From: an uncultured Clostridia bacterium
GTDB taxonomy: Bacteria > Bacillota > Clostridia > Oscillospirales > Ruminococcaceae
DNA: 51,610 bases
Assembly (NCBI GenBank): GCA_945923775.1
Contig: CAMELR010000019.1
Location: forward strand, 1 to 51,610
Direction of reading: 5' to 3'
The notes under the pieces were generated by a model. The model searched no databases. It was not told the DNA's origin and saw only the letters and a list, made by a program, of their open reading frames with translations. Numbering within the stretch: position 1 is the stretch's first letter; the number at the start of each line of letters is the position of its first letter. Below are positions 1 through 7,900 of the stretch, piece after piece. Both the position numbers and the translations under genes were made by a program.

Positions 1-1831
1 TGCCGTCCTCGTACTGCACGGTGGAAAGTCCGCGCCAGTGGCCGCGGCGGTAGTACAGCCTCTTTGCGCCCTCAAGGGAGATCTTCTTCTTTCTCAGCGG
101 AACTAACGTTGCGTTCTCGTTGTGGCTTCCGCTGCAATAAAGTCCGAGCTTCAGCACGACCTTTTCCTTCAGCGCGGGCTCCTTTTCAAGCATTGCGGTG
201 AACGCTCTCATCTGGCACGGAACGAGTACTACGGCAAGCTTTCCGTTGAACTCACGGAGCATGTCAACATGCTTCATCAGCGGCATGTACATGTATACCG
301 ACGAGGAGCTTTCCATCAGTTCCTCCCTGGTTGTTGCGATGAACGTCTTGTATCCGAGCTTTCCGTCCTTTATTTCGCTTCTTGTGACCCACGCGCCGTC
401 TATCTCTCCCTTTTCGAGCATATGGCACAGCAGAGCCGTCACCATGCCGCCGGAAGCCGCATTCGCACGGATATTCTCGTCAGCGGCGTAGCCCATTCTT
501 GCGCAAATGTGTTCGCCCATGTAAAACTCCGGGCGGTTGAAATCAAGCAGCTTGACCTTTTTCGGCTTGGCGTAGACCTTGTCTATCTCCTCGCTGATGA
601 AGCGGATATTGTCACGGCTGCTTTCCAGCACGGCGGGAAGGTTCTCCTTTATCTTCTCGCGTATATTCTGGCTCTCAGAGATGAACCCCATGAACTTTGT
701 TTTCAGGGAGTCAAGCTCCAGCGCGGAGAAATCCACCGCATACTCGCCAAGCCCGAACATATCGAGGACTTCCTTGTACTTGTGGCTCCAGCCGATGAGC
801 AGCACCGGGGTACACTTTTCCAGAGCGCCTATCATTGCATGGAACCGGGAAGCCACCAGTACTTCGCAGCGTGCCAGAAGCTCGCGTATCTCCTCGGGAG
901 CCATTTCCCGCGGCTCCCACATTACCTTTGTCTTGTCCCGGACTGCATTGTAGACCTCGGTGCAGATGATGAGGTCGTTGTTGCGGGGCTTCTCGCTGCC
1001 TTCGCGGGCGGCGTTGGCTATCAGTAGCACGTTGTAGTCCTGCTCGTTGAGCCAGTTGATGAACTGGATCATGCAGCCGCGGTAGTCCCTGCCCATTTTC
1101 TCGCACTTTCCCTGGACTACGCTGCTTATCGACAGCGCGACAACTCTATTGCGGAAGAACGGGCTGTCCTCGCAGAGTTTCTGCACTTTTTCGGCATAAA
1201 ATTCGCTGTCGGGCATGGAGAATGCTCCGTCGGCGCAGAGCTTCACGTTTTCTGTGATGCCTATTCCGGCAAGGTTGTCCTGGGTGATTTTTCCGCGTGC
1301 GCAGATGAGCTTTATCTTCGGAAGTATCCACTTTGCCAGGAACTTATTCCAGCCGTTCTTGAACGTACCGAGCGCCTGGGAGTACTTAACGACGGGAACT
1401 CCGCAAAGCATGGGAACCGCTGCGCATACGAACGCGTAAGTATTCATGATGAAGCCGCGGCTGTCCACGAAGGAGATTCCGGCCTCGTCGATAACTATGT
1501 TGCACTGGGAGTACGCCTTGATTATCTTATCCATTTGCAGGAGCTTCCGGAACGGCGGAATGAACCGCAGGAAGCTGTAAAGTATGGAGAGCGGGAACGC
1601 CAGGAACAGAAGGCGCTCCGGCTTTGCGTTGACTACTTTTATAAAGTCGTATTTCTCGGGCATTTCAGCAATGAGCTTACGGTCTGCACCGGGGTATGTG
1701 GACATCAGGAATATATTGAGTTTTTCGCCGTAGCGCTCCTTGAGCTGCTTTATGGAGCTCTGAAGCATGGCTGCGGCTCCCTTGTTTCCGCTGAAGCAGG
1801 CGGCGGTTATAGCGATGTTTATTGGTTTCAT
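1..1831 (-). CDS. Polysaccharide pyruvyl transferase / F420 hydrogenase beta-subunit fusion (3' end outside window)
   Basis: An uninterrupted frame of 610 codons begins at ATG 1831 and runs off the left edge without a stop. The start has an AAAGGAAG ribosome site about 8 nt upstream. Residues about 1-390 resemble CsaB-like polysaccharide pyruvyl transferases: an N-terminal glycosyltransferase-like fold (NIAITACFSGNKGAAAM) and a SRFHAMIG block near residue 328. From about residue 435 the sequence changes to the coenzyme F420 hydrogenase/dehydrogenase beta-subunit type (NAASGGMVTALL, then VLVPCQM). Proteins of the two families often sit side by side in surface-polysaccharide loci, so the expected role is redox-linked pyruvylation or a related modification of a cell-surface glycan in the cytoplasm. 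The substrate cannot be told from sequence. The C-terminal iron-sulfur part, if present, lies outside the window. Confidence 0.8.
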   Translation of the reverse strand, partial: MKPINIAITAACFSGNKGAAAMLQSSIKQLKERYGEKLNIFLMSTYPGADRKLIAEMPEKYDFIKVVNAKPERLLFLAFPLSILYSFLRFIPPFRKLLQMDKIIKAYSQCNIVIDEAGISFVDSRGFIMNTYAFVCAAVPMLCGVPVVKYSQALGTFKNGWNKFLAKWILPKIKLICARGKITQDNLAGIGITENVKLCADGAFSMPDSEFYAEKVQKLCEDSPFFRNRVVALSISSVVQGKCEKMGRDYRGCMIQFINWLNEQDYNVLLIANAAREGSEKPRNNDLIICTEVYNAVRDKTKVMWEPREMAPEEIRELLARCEVLVASRFHAMIGALEKCTPVLLIGWSHKYKEVLDMFGLGEYAVDFSALELDSLKTKFMGFISESQNIREKIKENLPAVLESSRDNIRFISEEIDKVYAKPKKVKLLDFNRPEFYMGEHICARMGYAADENIRANAASGGMVTALLCHMLEKGEIDGAWVTRSEIKDGKLGYKTFIATTREELMESSSSVYMYMPLMKHVDMLREFNGKLAVVLVPCQMRAFTAMLEKEPALKEKVVLKLGLYCSGSHNENATLVPLRKKKISLEGAKRLYYRRGHWRGLSTVQYEDG

Positions 1832-1879
1832 CTATGTGCGCTTCCTTTACTTTTCGATTTTGCATAGCAATACAATTAT

Positions 1880-1908
1880 ATTGTATCACATAAGTGCTTA
1901 TTTGTCAA
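1880..1908 (-). promoter_or_regulatory. Promoter of the pyruvyl transferase fusion gene
   Basis: On the minus strand TTGACA (1908-1903) is followed after 17 nt by TACAAT (1885-1880), giving a 5' UTR of roughly 40 nt. A short perfect palindrome (ATACAAT/ATTGTAT, 1870-1886) overlaps the -10 box and could bind a regulator. Confidence 0.75.
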
Positions 1909-1937
1909 AAGAAAAGTTTGTGAAAAGATTGCTGGAA

Positions 1938-2316
1938 TGATAAACTATAATTTAGCGGCTAGTGTTCCATTTACTGCAACCCTTAATCGGGAGTCAAGGG
2001 GGTGTCTCCCCCAGTGGGGGAGGTGGCGCGAAGCGCCAGAGGGGTTGACCGACAGACCTAGTCCCCCTTGCGAGTCGAGGGCAGCGCCCTCGTCGCCGCC
2101 AGGCGAAACCTCCGCACGAAGTGCGGTTACTCTGCAGCTGGCGCGCAGTTACTCCGTGCGGAAGCACGGCTAAACGAAAAAGAGCGCTAAAGGGGCGTGG
2201 GGGAAAACAAGAGTTTTCCCCCACAAGCGACACATTGTCTTTGTTGAGTCCGTCCTCCGAAACAGTCCGGTGGACTGTTTCGGACGTGTCATTAACCTCT
2301 AAACAACAATTTATCA
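1938..2316 (+). repeat. Hairpin-rich dispersed repeat, copy 1 (MITE-like)
   Basis: This 379-bp noncoding element is nearly the same as 46777-47181. Its ends are imperfect inverted repeats: TGATAAACTATAATTTAG at 1938-1955 and its partner at 2299-2316, with 13-14 of 18 positions pairing. Inside it holds a series of short hairpins with 3-nt loops: 2008-2020, 2025-2037, 2077-2091, 2114-2126 and the perfect 12-bp stem 2257-2268/2272-2283. It lies between the end of one minus-strand gene and the promoter of the next. No target-site duplication is obvious, and the short frames across it look like chance. A nonautonomous mobile element or a structured RNA are both possible. Confidence 0.75.
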
Positions 2317-2344
2317 CTCGCAAAATGTTCGATACAATCCACCT

Positions 2345-3121
2345 TTATCTCGTAAAAACAGTACTGCGATACCTGAAGTATATAAAATTAAACACAGATA
2401 CCACAGCAAGAAACGCAACATATACAATAACGTCCCATTCCGCCGACCCTATAACACTGCACCAGCGCGATATGTAAACTACCTCAGCCAGGAACCCGGC
2501 AAGCGGTATCGCAAAGCAAAGCCACAGCGACCGCCTTCTGAGCTCCGAAATGCTTATCCAGAGGAACACCTTGGCTCCCGCAGAAATCGTCAGGAATATC
2601 CCCATAACCGTATCCATCGTGAACACCTGCGGGAATACCTCGTAGACCCGCGACGCGGCTCCGCCATACCTAAGCCCGCTGAAAAACAGCACCGCGCGTA
2701 TTGCGTCCATCGCGGCCCATGCAAACAGCAGAAAATACATGTTGATCTTCAGCCATTTAATAGTGCAGAACCGTCCGTTAGCTCCGATTATGTGACCCAT
2801 GCGGCTTATTTCCGGCCAGCTCGTTCCGTTCATGTACTCGTCCTCGTAATCCGGGACAAATGTAGTCTGAGTACGGTTATGCTCCGGTATCAGATCTATC
2901 TGCGGGTTCTCCTGGCGGTTCACGTTATAAAGCGGCGGAGCTTCCCTGCCAGTCTGCTCGAATGGTTCACTGTACCCCGGTAGAGTCTCGGCGGGTTCGT
3001 CGGTTTTGCCAGGGTCTGTGATCTGCGAGGATTCCGCCGGCTGGTTTCCGGTGGAGGCTCCGCAGTAGGTGCAGAATGCAGTGAAGTCGCCTATCTCCCT
3101 GCCGCAGTTGTGACATTTCAT
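2345..3121 (-). CDS. Zinc-ribbon multi-pass membrane protein, unknown function
   Basis: This 258-residue protein starts at ATG 3121, where AAGGGGGA lies about 6 nt upstream; an ATG 24 nt further up lacks such a site. The first 25 residues carry a zinc ribbon of two CxxC pairs (CHNC and CTYC), typical of zinc-ribbon proteins in Firmicutes. A proline- and glutamate-rich linker follows to about residue 110. The second half has about four hydrophobic segments (near residues 125-150, 170-195, 205-225 and 235-252), with the charged stretch SELRRRSLW between two of them. The layout predicts a cytoplasmic zinc ribbon tethered to the membrane. No enzyme motif is visible. It stands alone with its own promoter, divergent from the SGNH esterase gene. 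Confidence 0.75.
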   Translation of the reverse strand: MKCHNCGREIGDFTAFCTYCGASTGNQPAESSQITDPGKTDEPAETLPGYSEPFEQTGREAPPLYNVNRQENPQIDLIPEHNRTQTTFVPDYEDEYMNGTSWPEISRMGHIIGANGRFCTIKWLKINMYFLLFAWAAMDAIRAVLFFSGLRYGGAASRVYEVFPQVFTMDTVMGIFLTISAGAKVFLWISISELRRRSLWLCFAIPLAGFLAEVVYISRWCSVIGSAEWDVIVYVAFLAVVSVFNFIYFRYRSTVFTR

Positions 3122-3157
3122 GGTGTATCCCCCTTTTCCATACAATTACCCTATAAT

Positions 3158-3186
3158 ATTATAGCATACGAATTTAAATTAGGCAA
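3158..3186 (-). promoter_or_regulatory. Promoter of the zinc-ribbon membrane protein gene
   Basis: On the minus strand TTGCCT (3186-3181), a 17-nt spacer and TGC-TATAAT (3163-3158) give an extended -10 promoter about 37 nt upstream of the ATG. Confidence 0.6.
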
Positions 3187-3225
3187 GTATATTCGACTTT
3201 TTTCTTGCCGTGTAACCGATTACTC

Positions 3226-3254
3226 TTGACATCTCAGCGGATTTTCTGTATAAT
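3226..3254 (+). promoter_or_regulatory. Promoter of the SGNH esterase gene
   Basis: TTGACA (3226-3231), a 17-nt spacer and TATAAT (3249-3254) match the sigma-A consensus and lie about 50 nt upstream of ATG 3307. Confidence 0.85.
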
Positions 3255-3306
3255 TGAAACAGCGGGCTTTTTGCCCGGTATTTTTTGTTTTCAAGGAGAA
3301 ATCACA

Positions 3307-4611
3307 ATGAAAAAGTTCCTTTCGATTTTTACGGCGGCTTCAATGCTGCTCGCTATGACCGCATGCAGCTCCCCCGCTGACTCGTCGGCTTCCGACAGTT
3401 CCTCTGCGGCTGACAGCTCCGCTTCTGCGGCGCAGACTGCGGAAAGCTCCCAGCCCGGTCAGCAGGAAAGCTCCGAAGCAGGTGAAAGCTCTGCGGCTCC
3501 CACGGCGGAAGCAGACGACGCCCGCACCGACTACGAGAAGATGGTAGACCGCTCGCTGCTTTCCGTTGGCGACATGACCAGAATGGCCGATGTGTTCCAG
3601 AAGGCGCAGAACGGCGATGACATCACCGTCGCTTACATAGGCGGCTCCATAACCGAGGGCTACAACGCGGGAACCACAGAGTTCTACGCAAAGACCTGCA
3701 CCGACCTGCTTCAGGGCTACTTCCCGGATATCACTGTCACAGGCGTTAACGCAGGCATCAGCGGAACTCCCTCGCTGCTGGGCAACCTGCGCCTCGAGCG
3801 CGACGTGCTTTCCGCTGACCCGGACATCGTTTTCGTGGAATTCGCGGTAAACGACGGCCAGGAGGCTGACTACAAGAACGCATACGAGAGCCTTGTGCGC
3901 ACCCTGCTCACCCAGGAAAAGGACATCGCGGTAGTTCTGCTGTTCACCGTACTCGACAGCGGATATACCTGCCAGGAGCACATGTCGAAAATAGGCGCGA
4001 ACTATGACCTTCCGATGATAAGCGTACACGACAGCGTTTACGAGGAGATAGAAGCGGGAAGAATGACATGGCAGGATTACTCCAACGACCAGTCCCACCC
4101 GAACGCTTACGGTCACAAGTGCATCACCGACTTCGTTGACAACTACTATCAGAAGGTGCTCCCCGTTGTTTCCGAGAATGTCGGCGAGGTCAGCAAGGAG
4201 CTTCCCGACCCGGTATTCAGCGCTAAGTATATGAACATGCACTACATGGACAGCGCAACGATGGACGGCGTGGAGCTTGACGGCTTCGAGCAGTACGACA
4301 CCCACGGCAGCTTCCACAACGGCTGGATGTACCGCGGCACCGACGGCGGCTCGATGAAGTTCACCGTTGACTGCAGCGTGCTCGAGATGGTGTTCAAGGC
4401 AAACAACAGCGACAAGTATGGCACAGCCGATATCTATGTTGACGGCGAAAAGGTAAAGTCCGTGGTTTCTAACATGTCCGACGGCTGGAACAACCCCGTT
4501 ACCGCTTATCTCATCGACAACGATTCCTCTGCGGAGCATACCGTTGAGATACGCATGGAGGGCGGCGTTACACAGGCGTTCTTCGTGATGGCGTTCGGTT
4601 ACTGCGACTGA
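3307..4611 (+). CDS. SGNH/GDSL-family hydrolase lipoprotein (probable carbohydrate esterase)
   Basis: This 434-residue exported enzyme starts at ATG 3307, after the ribosome site AAGGAG. A signal peptide with lipobox LAMTAC (Cys about 18) predicts an outer-surface lipoprotein, followed by a Ser/Ala/Glu-rich linker to about residue 78. The SGNH blocks are visible: GGSITEG with nucleophile Ser114, FAVND with Asn182, and DQSHPN with Asp261 and His264. The family hydrolyses esters, commonly acetyl groups on xylan, mannan or other glycans. Residues about 300-434 look like a C-terminal beta-sandwich that may bind carbohydrate. It is a single-gene transcription unit between a consensus promoter and a terminator. 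The actual ester substrate is inferred only from the glycan-degrading context. Confidence 0.85.
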   Translation: MKKFLSIFTAASMLLAMTACSSPADSSASDSSSAADSSASAAQTAESSQPGQQESSEAGESSAAPTAEADDARTDYEKMVDRSLLSVGDMTRMADVFQKAQNGDDITVAYIGGSITEGYNAGTTEFYAKTCTDLLQGYFPDITVTGVNAGISGTPSLLGNLRLERDVLSADPDIVFVEFAVNDGQEADYKNAYESLVRTLLTQEKDIAVVLLFTVLDSGYTCQEHMSKIGANYDLPMISVHDSVYEEIEAGRMTWQDYSNDQSHPNAYGHKCITDFVDNYYQKVLPVVSENVGEVSKELPDPVFSAKYMNMHYMDSATMDGVELDGFEQYDTHGSFHNGWMYRGTDGGSMKFTVDCSVLEMVFKANNSDKYGTADIYVDGEKVKSVVSNMSDGWNNPVTAYLIDNDSSAEHTVEIRMEGGVTQAFFVMAFGYCD

Positions 4612-4630
4612 GCTGAAATCTGAATATCAA

Positions 4631-4664
4631 AACCTCCCGTGGTATAAACCGCGGGAGGTTTTTT
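4631..4664 (+). terminator. Rho-independent terminator after the SGNH esterase
   Basis: A 9-bp GC-rich stem (AACCTCCCG at 4631-4639 with CGGGAGGTT at 4652-4660) is followed by TTTT. Confidence 0.85.
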
Positions 4665-4736
4665 GCAGTTACATGCAGTAAAACAGGTGTTAATCTTTTC
4701 TCAGGGCAGAACGCTGCCGGAAGGGAGGGACATATA

Positions 4737-4970
4737 ATGGACAGCAGCATTATCACAGCGATGATCTCGCTTATAGGGACGCTCGGCGGCTCACTGGGCG
4801 GCATACTGGTCAGCTCAAAGCTGACGGCATATCGTCTGGAGCAGCTTGAAGCCCGGGTAGCCGAGCACAACAACTTTGCAAGAAGAATGCCGGTGATAGA
4901 GGAACAGATAAAGGTAATAAATCATCGGCTCGCTGACATTGAAGAGGAGGAAAAGCACCATGAAAATTGA
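4737..4970 (+). CDS. Phage-like lysis-cassette membrane protein (holin-associated)
   Basis: This 77-residue protein has a strong AGGGAGGG ribosome site. One hydrophobic N-terminal segment (residues about 5-26, glycine-rich) is followed by a charged coiled coil (YRLEQLEARVAEHNNFARR onward to the EEEE tail). That layout is known from short proteins directly upstream of holin and endolysin genes in Firmicutes phages, such as XhlA/BhlA-like proteins. It overlaps the next gene by 11 nt, so the two are probably translationally coupled. It probably helps position or regulate the holin in the membrane. No phage structural genes are nearby and no clear promoter was found in 4665-4736. Confidence 0.75.
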   Translation: MDSSIITAMISLIGTLGGSLGGILVSSKLTAYRLEQLEARVAEHNNFARRMPVIEEQIKVINHRLADIEEEEKHHEN

Positions 4971-5184
4971 CTGGAAACGCAAGCTCACAAGCCGCAAGCT
5001 CTGGATAGCTGTCGCAGGATTCGCGGCGGGACTTATCGTAGCCTTCGGCGGTAGCTCCGAGACGGCTGAGACCGTATCCGGCTGCATTCTGAGCGGAGCC
5101 GCAGTCGTAGGGTACGTTATCGGAGAAGGTCTTGCCGACAGCGGCAGAGGAAACGGAGGCAGCGACGATGGCGATAACTTTTGA
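4960..5184 (+). CDS. Small holin-like membrane protein
   Basis: The protein has 74 residues, starting at ATG 4960 after AGAGGAGG; an upstream in-frame ATG lies inside the previous gene and has no site of its own. A positively charged N-terminus (MKIDWKRKLTSRK) is followed by two hydrophobic segments (about 15-33 and 42-60) and a Gly/Asp-rich tail. This matches small phage holins, which make membrane lesions that let an endolysin reach the wall. It overlaps both neighbours (11 nt upstream, 17 nt downstream). The assignment rests on size, topology and position between an XhlA-like protein and an amidase. Confidence 0.75.
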   Translation: MKIDWKRKLTSRKLWIAVAGFAAGLIVAFGGSSETAETVSGCILSGAAVVGYVIGEGLADSGRGNGGSDDGDNF

Positions 5185-5845
5185 AGCCTACGCCCGCAGT
5201 AACGAAGCATTCAAGACCCCGCGCCCCATGCCGCAGGGAAGCCCGGCGGGAATCATAATCCACTCCACCGGCGCGGACAATCCGAACCTGAAACGCTACG
5301 TGAATGCGCCGGAAATATGCGGCGCGAATACCTACAAGAACTACTTCGACCGCCCGGACAGCAATGTCTGCCCGCACGCGGTCATAGGAAAGGATAAAAA
5401 CGGAGAGGTCAGGGCGGCTAAGCTGCTCCCCTGGAACGTCTGCTGCTGGGGCTGCGGGAATGGCTCCAAAGGAAGCTACAACTACGCTCCGGCGTATATC
5501 CAGATAGAAATAGCCGAGGACGCGCTGAACGACCGCACCTACTTCGAGGAGGCCTTCGGGCTTGCCGTACAGCTCTGCCAGCGCCTCATGAAGAACTATC
5601 CCGCGATACTCCCCGAAAACGTGATAAGCCACAAGGAGGCTCATGCGCGCGGGTACGCTTCCAACCACGGAGACCCGGAGCACTGGCTCGCCAGGTTCGG
5701 CAAGGATATGAACTGGTTCAGAAGCAGACTTGAAAGCTCCCGGGTCAGGGTGAACGCTGAAAAGGTCGTGCCGCGTGGAGCTGCGGCAGAAGTTATATCT
5801 CAGCTAAAGGCGCTTGGATTCGCTGCGGCTGTTGAAGAACTGTAA
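5168..5845 (+). CDS. N-acetylmuramoyl-L-alanine amidase (endolysin)
   Basis: This 225-residue amidase starts at ATG 5168 after GGAGG; an upstream ATG at 5132 lies within the holin gene. It has the Amidase_2/PGRP-type fold: IIIHSTGADN with zinc-ligand candidate His32, CPHAVIG, and a C-terminal SHKEAHARG/GDPEHW block. It should cleave the N-acetylmuramoyl-L-alanine bond of peptidoglycan. There is no signal peptide, which fits export through the holin encoded just upstream. Residues about 190-225 form a small alpha/beta tail (RGAAAEVISQLKALGF) of a kind often seen at the end of phage amidases. The gene is complete and closes the three-gene cassette. Confidence 0.88.
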   Translation: MAITFEAYARSNEAFKTPRPMPQGSPAGIIIHSTGADNPNLKRYVNAPEICGANTYKNYFDRPDSNVCPHAVIGKDKNGEVRAAKLLPWNVCCWGCGNGSKGSYNYAPAYIQIEIAEDALNDRTYFEEAFGLAVQLCQRLMKNYPAILPENVISHKEAHARGYASNHGDPEHWLARFGKDMNWFRSRLESSRVRVNAEKVVPRGAAAEVISQLKALGFAAAVEEL

Positions 5846-5848
5846 ATT

Positions 5849-5881
5849 AAAATGGGCTGTATCCGATATACAGCCCATTTT
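5849..5881. terminator. Bidirectional terminator between amidase and pullulanase operons
   Basis: A perfect 14-bp inverted repeat (AAAATGGGCTGTAT, 5849-5862, with 5868-5881) with A-rich and T-rich flanks sits between converging transcription units. Confidence 0.88.
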
Positions 5882-5894
5882 ATTTATGAAATCT

Positions 5895-5990
5895 CTATTT
5901 TGAATTGCCGGAGCTTTTCTGGACCATTATCCTTACCGCGCCGACCCGCAGGTTGAACTTTCCCTCCGGCGTTTTGAATGTGCAGTCCAT
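5895..5990 (-). pseudogene. 31-codon Nudix-like N-terminal remnant or small protein
   Basis: Nine nt after the pullulanase stop, a GGAGGG ribosome site precedes ATG 5990 and a 31-codon frame ending in TAG at 5897-5895. The product begins MDCTFKTPEGKFNLRVGAV, which resembles the first strand region of Nudix hydrolases (typically DCTFxTxxGxFNYRVGAI). It then stops before any Nudix box. It may be the stub of a lost Nudix gene or a genuine small protein kept at the operon end. Confidence 0.55.
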
Positions 5991-5999
5991 ATTCCCTCC

Positions 6000-7886
6000 T
6001 CATCGGTACTCCGCAAGAATGATGCCCCGCGGAGCCACGCTCACCGCGCCGTCAGCAATGAACAGCGGACGAGTTCCGGCGGTAATATGGTCGGCGTATA
6101 CCATCATGCGCCTTCCGTTTTCGTACCTCAGCGGGTGAGCCGCCGGATTCACTATCAGCAGCAGGCCGCCAAAATCCGCAGCGACCGCGCCGCCCTCCAG
6201 CGTTTCAAAGCGTATCTTGCTAATGCTCTCGGCGTCCCTCATGCGGAACTGCGGAAAATACTTCCTCACTGCTATCAAGCCGCGGTAGTACTCCATCACG
6301 CCGCGGCGCAGTGTGACGTCGTTCCACTTTATGGAGTTCACGCTGTCCGGGGAATTATAGCTGTCGTGGACAAAGCTGCCGTCCGGAGCGGTCTTGCTGC
6401 GCAGTATTTCCTGCCCCGCCTGAATGAACGGAACTCCCTGCGACAGGAATACTATCGCCGCCGCCAGTTTATCCGCCGCGATTATTTCCGCGCCGGAAGC
6501 CTCCGGCATGGAGCTCCTCAGCTTATCGTAAAGCGTGAGGTTGTCGTGAGCCTCAACGTAATTCACCGACTGCTGCGGCTTATCCGTCCAGCACTCCGCG
6601 GAAGCCCTGCCGACGTCCTCGCGCCATATGCCGCCTGACATCACCGACTTTATAAGCTCCGCGCGCTCGGCGGCTTTGCCGTTGACGTAGCCGCAGTCGG
6701 GGTCGTAGAAAACAGAGCCTTTCACGCCGTCGCGCAGGTCGTCGGAGAACATCGCGAAATCCGGAAGCTCCCGGGCGTTATTCTTCATTGCGCGCAGCTC
6801 CTCGGGAAGCGGGCAGGAGCCTCCCGTCCAGCCCTCGCCGTAGAGTATCACGGAGGGGTTCTCCGCACGGAGTTCCGCCGCGGCGCGGTTCAGCGATGAA
6901 ATATCCAGAAGCCCCATCAGGTCGAACCGGAAGCCGTCAATGTGGTACTCCCGCGCCCAGTAGAGAAGGCTGTCGGCGATGAATCGTCCCGCCATCGCAC
7001 GCTCGCTCGCGAACTCATTTCCGCATGCGGAGCCGTTCGAAAGGCTGCCGTCCGCGTTGTGGCGGTAATAGTACCCCGGGTACGTCTTATTGAACGGAGA
7101 GTCCTCCGTAGCGTAGGTGTGGTTGTAAACCACGTCCATTATAATGCCTATGCCCCGCTCATGTGCCGCCTGGATAAGCTGCTTGAACTCCCTTACCCTT
7201 ACCTCGCCGTGGTGCGGGTCGGTGGAATAGCTGCCCTCGGGAATGTTGTAGTTAAGCGGGTCGTAACCCCAGTTGAAGCCCGCGTCAGGGTCGCTTTCGT
7301 CCACCGACTGATAGTCGAACACCGGCAGCAGGTGGATATGAGTTACCCCCAGCTTCTTTATGTAGTCAAGACCGATTGCCTCTCCGAAGCCGTTGACCGC
7401 CTTCTCGCAGAACGCCCCGAACTTCCCGCGCAGCGTGAATTTCCCGCTCTCGTCGGAGGAAAAATCCCTGACATGCAGTTCGTATATCACCGCGTCGGTG
7501 TAGTCGCCGAGGGTGACACGCTTGTCGCGCTCCCAGCCCTCCGGGTCGGTGGTACGGAGATCAAGAACCATTCCGCGCCTGCCGTTTACACCGGCGCTTC
7601 TCGCGTATATGTCGATAGTTTCAGCGGTGTTTCCATTTCTGGTGAACGCATACGTGTAATACACCCCGCTGAGATCGCCGGAAACCTCCGCCTTCCACAC
7701 GCCGTTCTCGCTGTGCATTTCTTCGGTGCGGAACGGATCAGGCTCGGAGTCGTCATGGTACAGCCGGAGTTCCGCGCTCTCAGCCTCCGGCGACCACACC
7801 GCGAACCTGGTCGCTTCGGGAGACCAGACCGCGCCAAGCTCGCCGTCGTATGCGTATTCACTGTCGATATTATCAAAGTTGTTCAT
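6000..7886 (-). CDS. pulA: Type I pullulanase (GH13 debranching enzyme)
   Basis: The protein has 628 residues, starting at ATG 7886 with GGAG 9 nt upstream; an ATG at 7904 overlaps the previous stop but has no ribosome site. An N-terminal CBM48-like beta-sandwich (residues about 10-100) precedes the GH13 barrel. The pullulanase signature NWGYDPLNYNIPEGSYS is present, together with DVVYNH, the nucleophile block GFRFDLMG, the acid block YGEGW and VEAHDN. It cleaves alpha-1,6 branches of pullulan, amylopectin limit dextrins or glycogen. The lack of a signal peptide indicates a cytoplasmic enzyme acting on imported branched maltodextrins. It is the last full gene of the malEFG-malR-amylase operon. 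Confidence 0.92.
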   Translation of the reverse strand: MNNFDNIDSEYAYDGELGAVWSPEATRFAVWSPEAESAELRLYHDDSEPDPFRTEEMHSENGVWKAEVSGDLSGVYYTYAFTRNGNTAETIDIYARSAGVNGRRGMVLDLRTTDPEGWERDKRVTLGDYTDAVIYELHVRDFSSDESGKFTLRGKFGAFCEKAVNGFGEAIGLDYIKKLGVTHIHLLPVFDYQSVDESDPDAGFNWGYDPLNYNIPEGSYSTDPHHGEVRVREFKQLIQAAHERGIGIIMDVVYNHTYATEDSPFNKTYPGYYYRHNADGSLSNGSACGNEFASERAMAGRFIADSLLYWAREYHIDGFRFDLMGLLDISSLNRAAAELRAENPSVILYGEGWTGGSCPLPEELRAMKNNARELPDFAMFSDDLRDGVKGSVFYDPDCGYVNGKAAERAELIKSVMSGGIWREDVGRASAECWTDKPQQSVNYVEAHDNLTLYDKLRSSMPEASGAEIIAADKLAAAIVFLSQGVPFIQAGQEILRSKTAPDGSFVHDSYNSPDSVNSIKWNDVTLRRGVMEYYRGLIAVRKYFPQFRMRDAESISKIRFETLEGGAVAADFGGLLLIVNPAAHPLRYENGRRMMVYADHITAGTRPLFIADGAVSVAPRGIILAEYR

Positions 7887-7900
7887 ACTTACACTCCAAA

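Noticed and set aside
711-1106. Minus-strand open frame with its own start inside the fusion gene
   Set aside because: It is out of frame with the long pyruvyl transferase/F420-beta frame, which has clear domains and continuous coding.
1937-2173. Open frame inside the dispersed repeat (also in the second copy)
   Set aside because: The frame is made of hairpin sequence, changes frame and end between the two copies, and lacks a ribosome site.
4737-5845. Edge of a prophage
   Set aside because: No integrase, capsid, tail or repressor genes and no att-like repeats were found around the lysis cassette.
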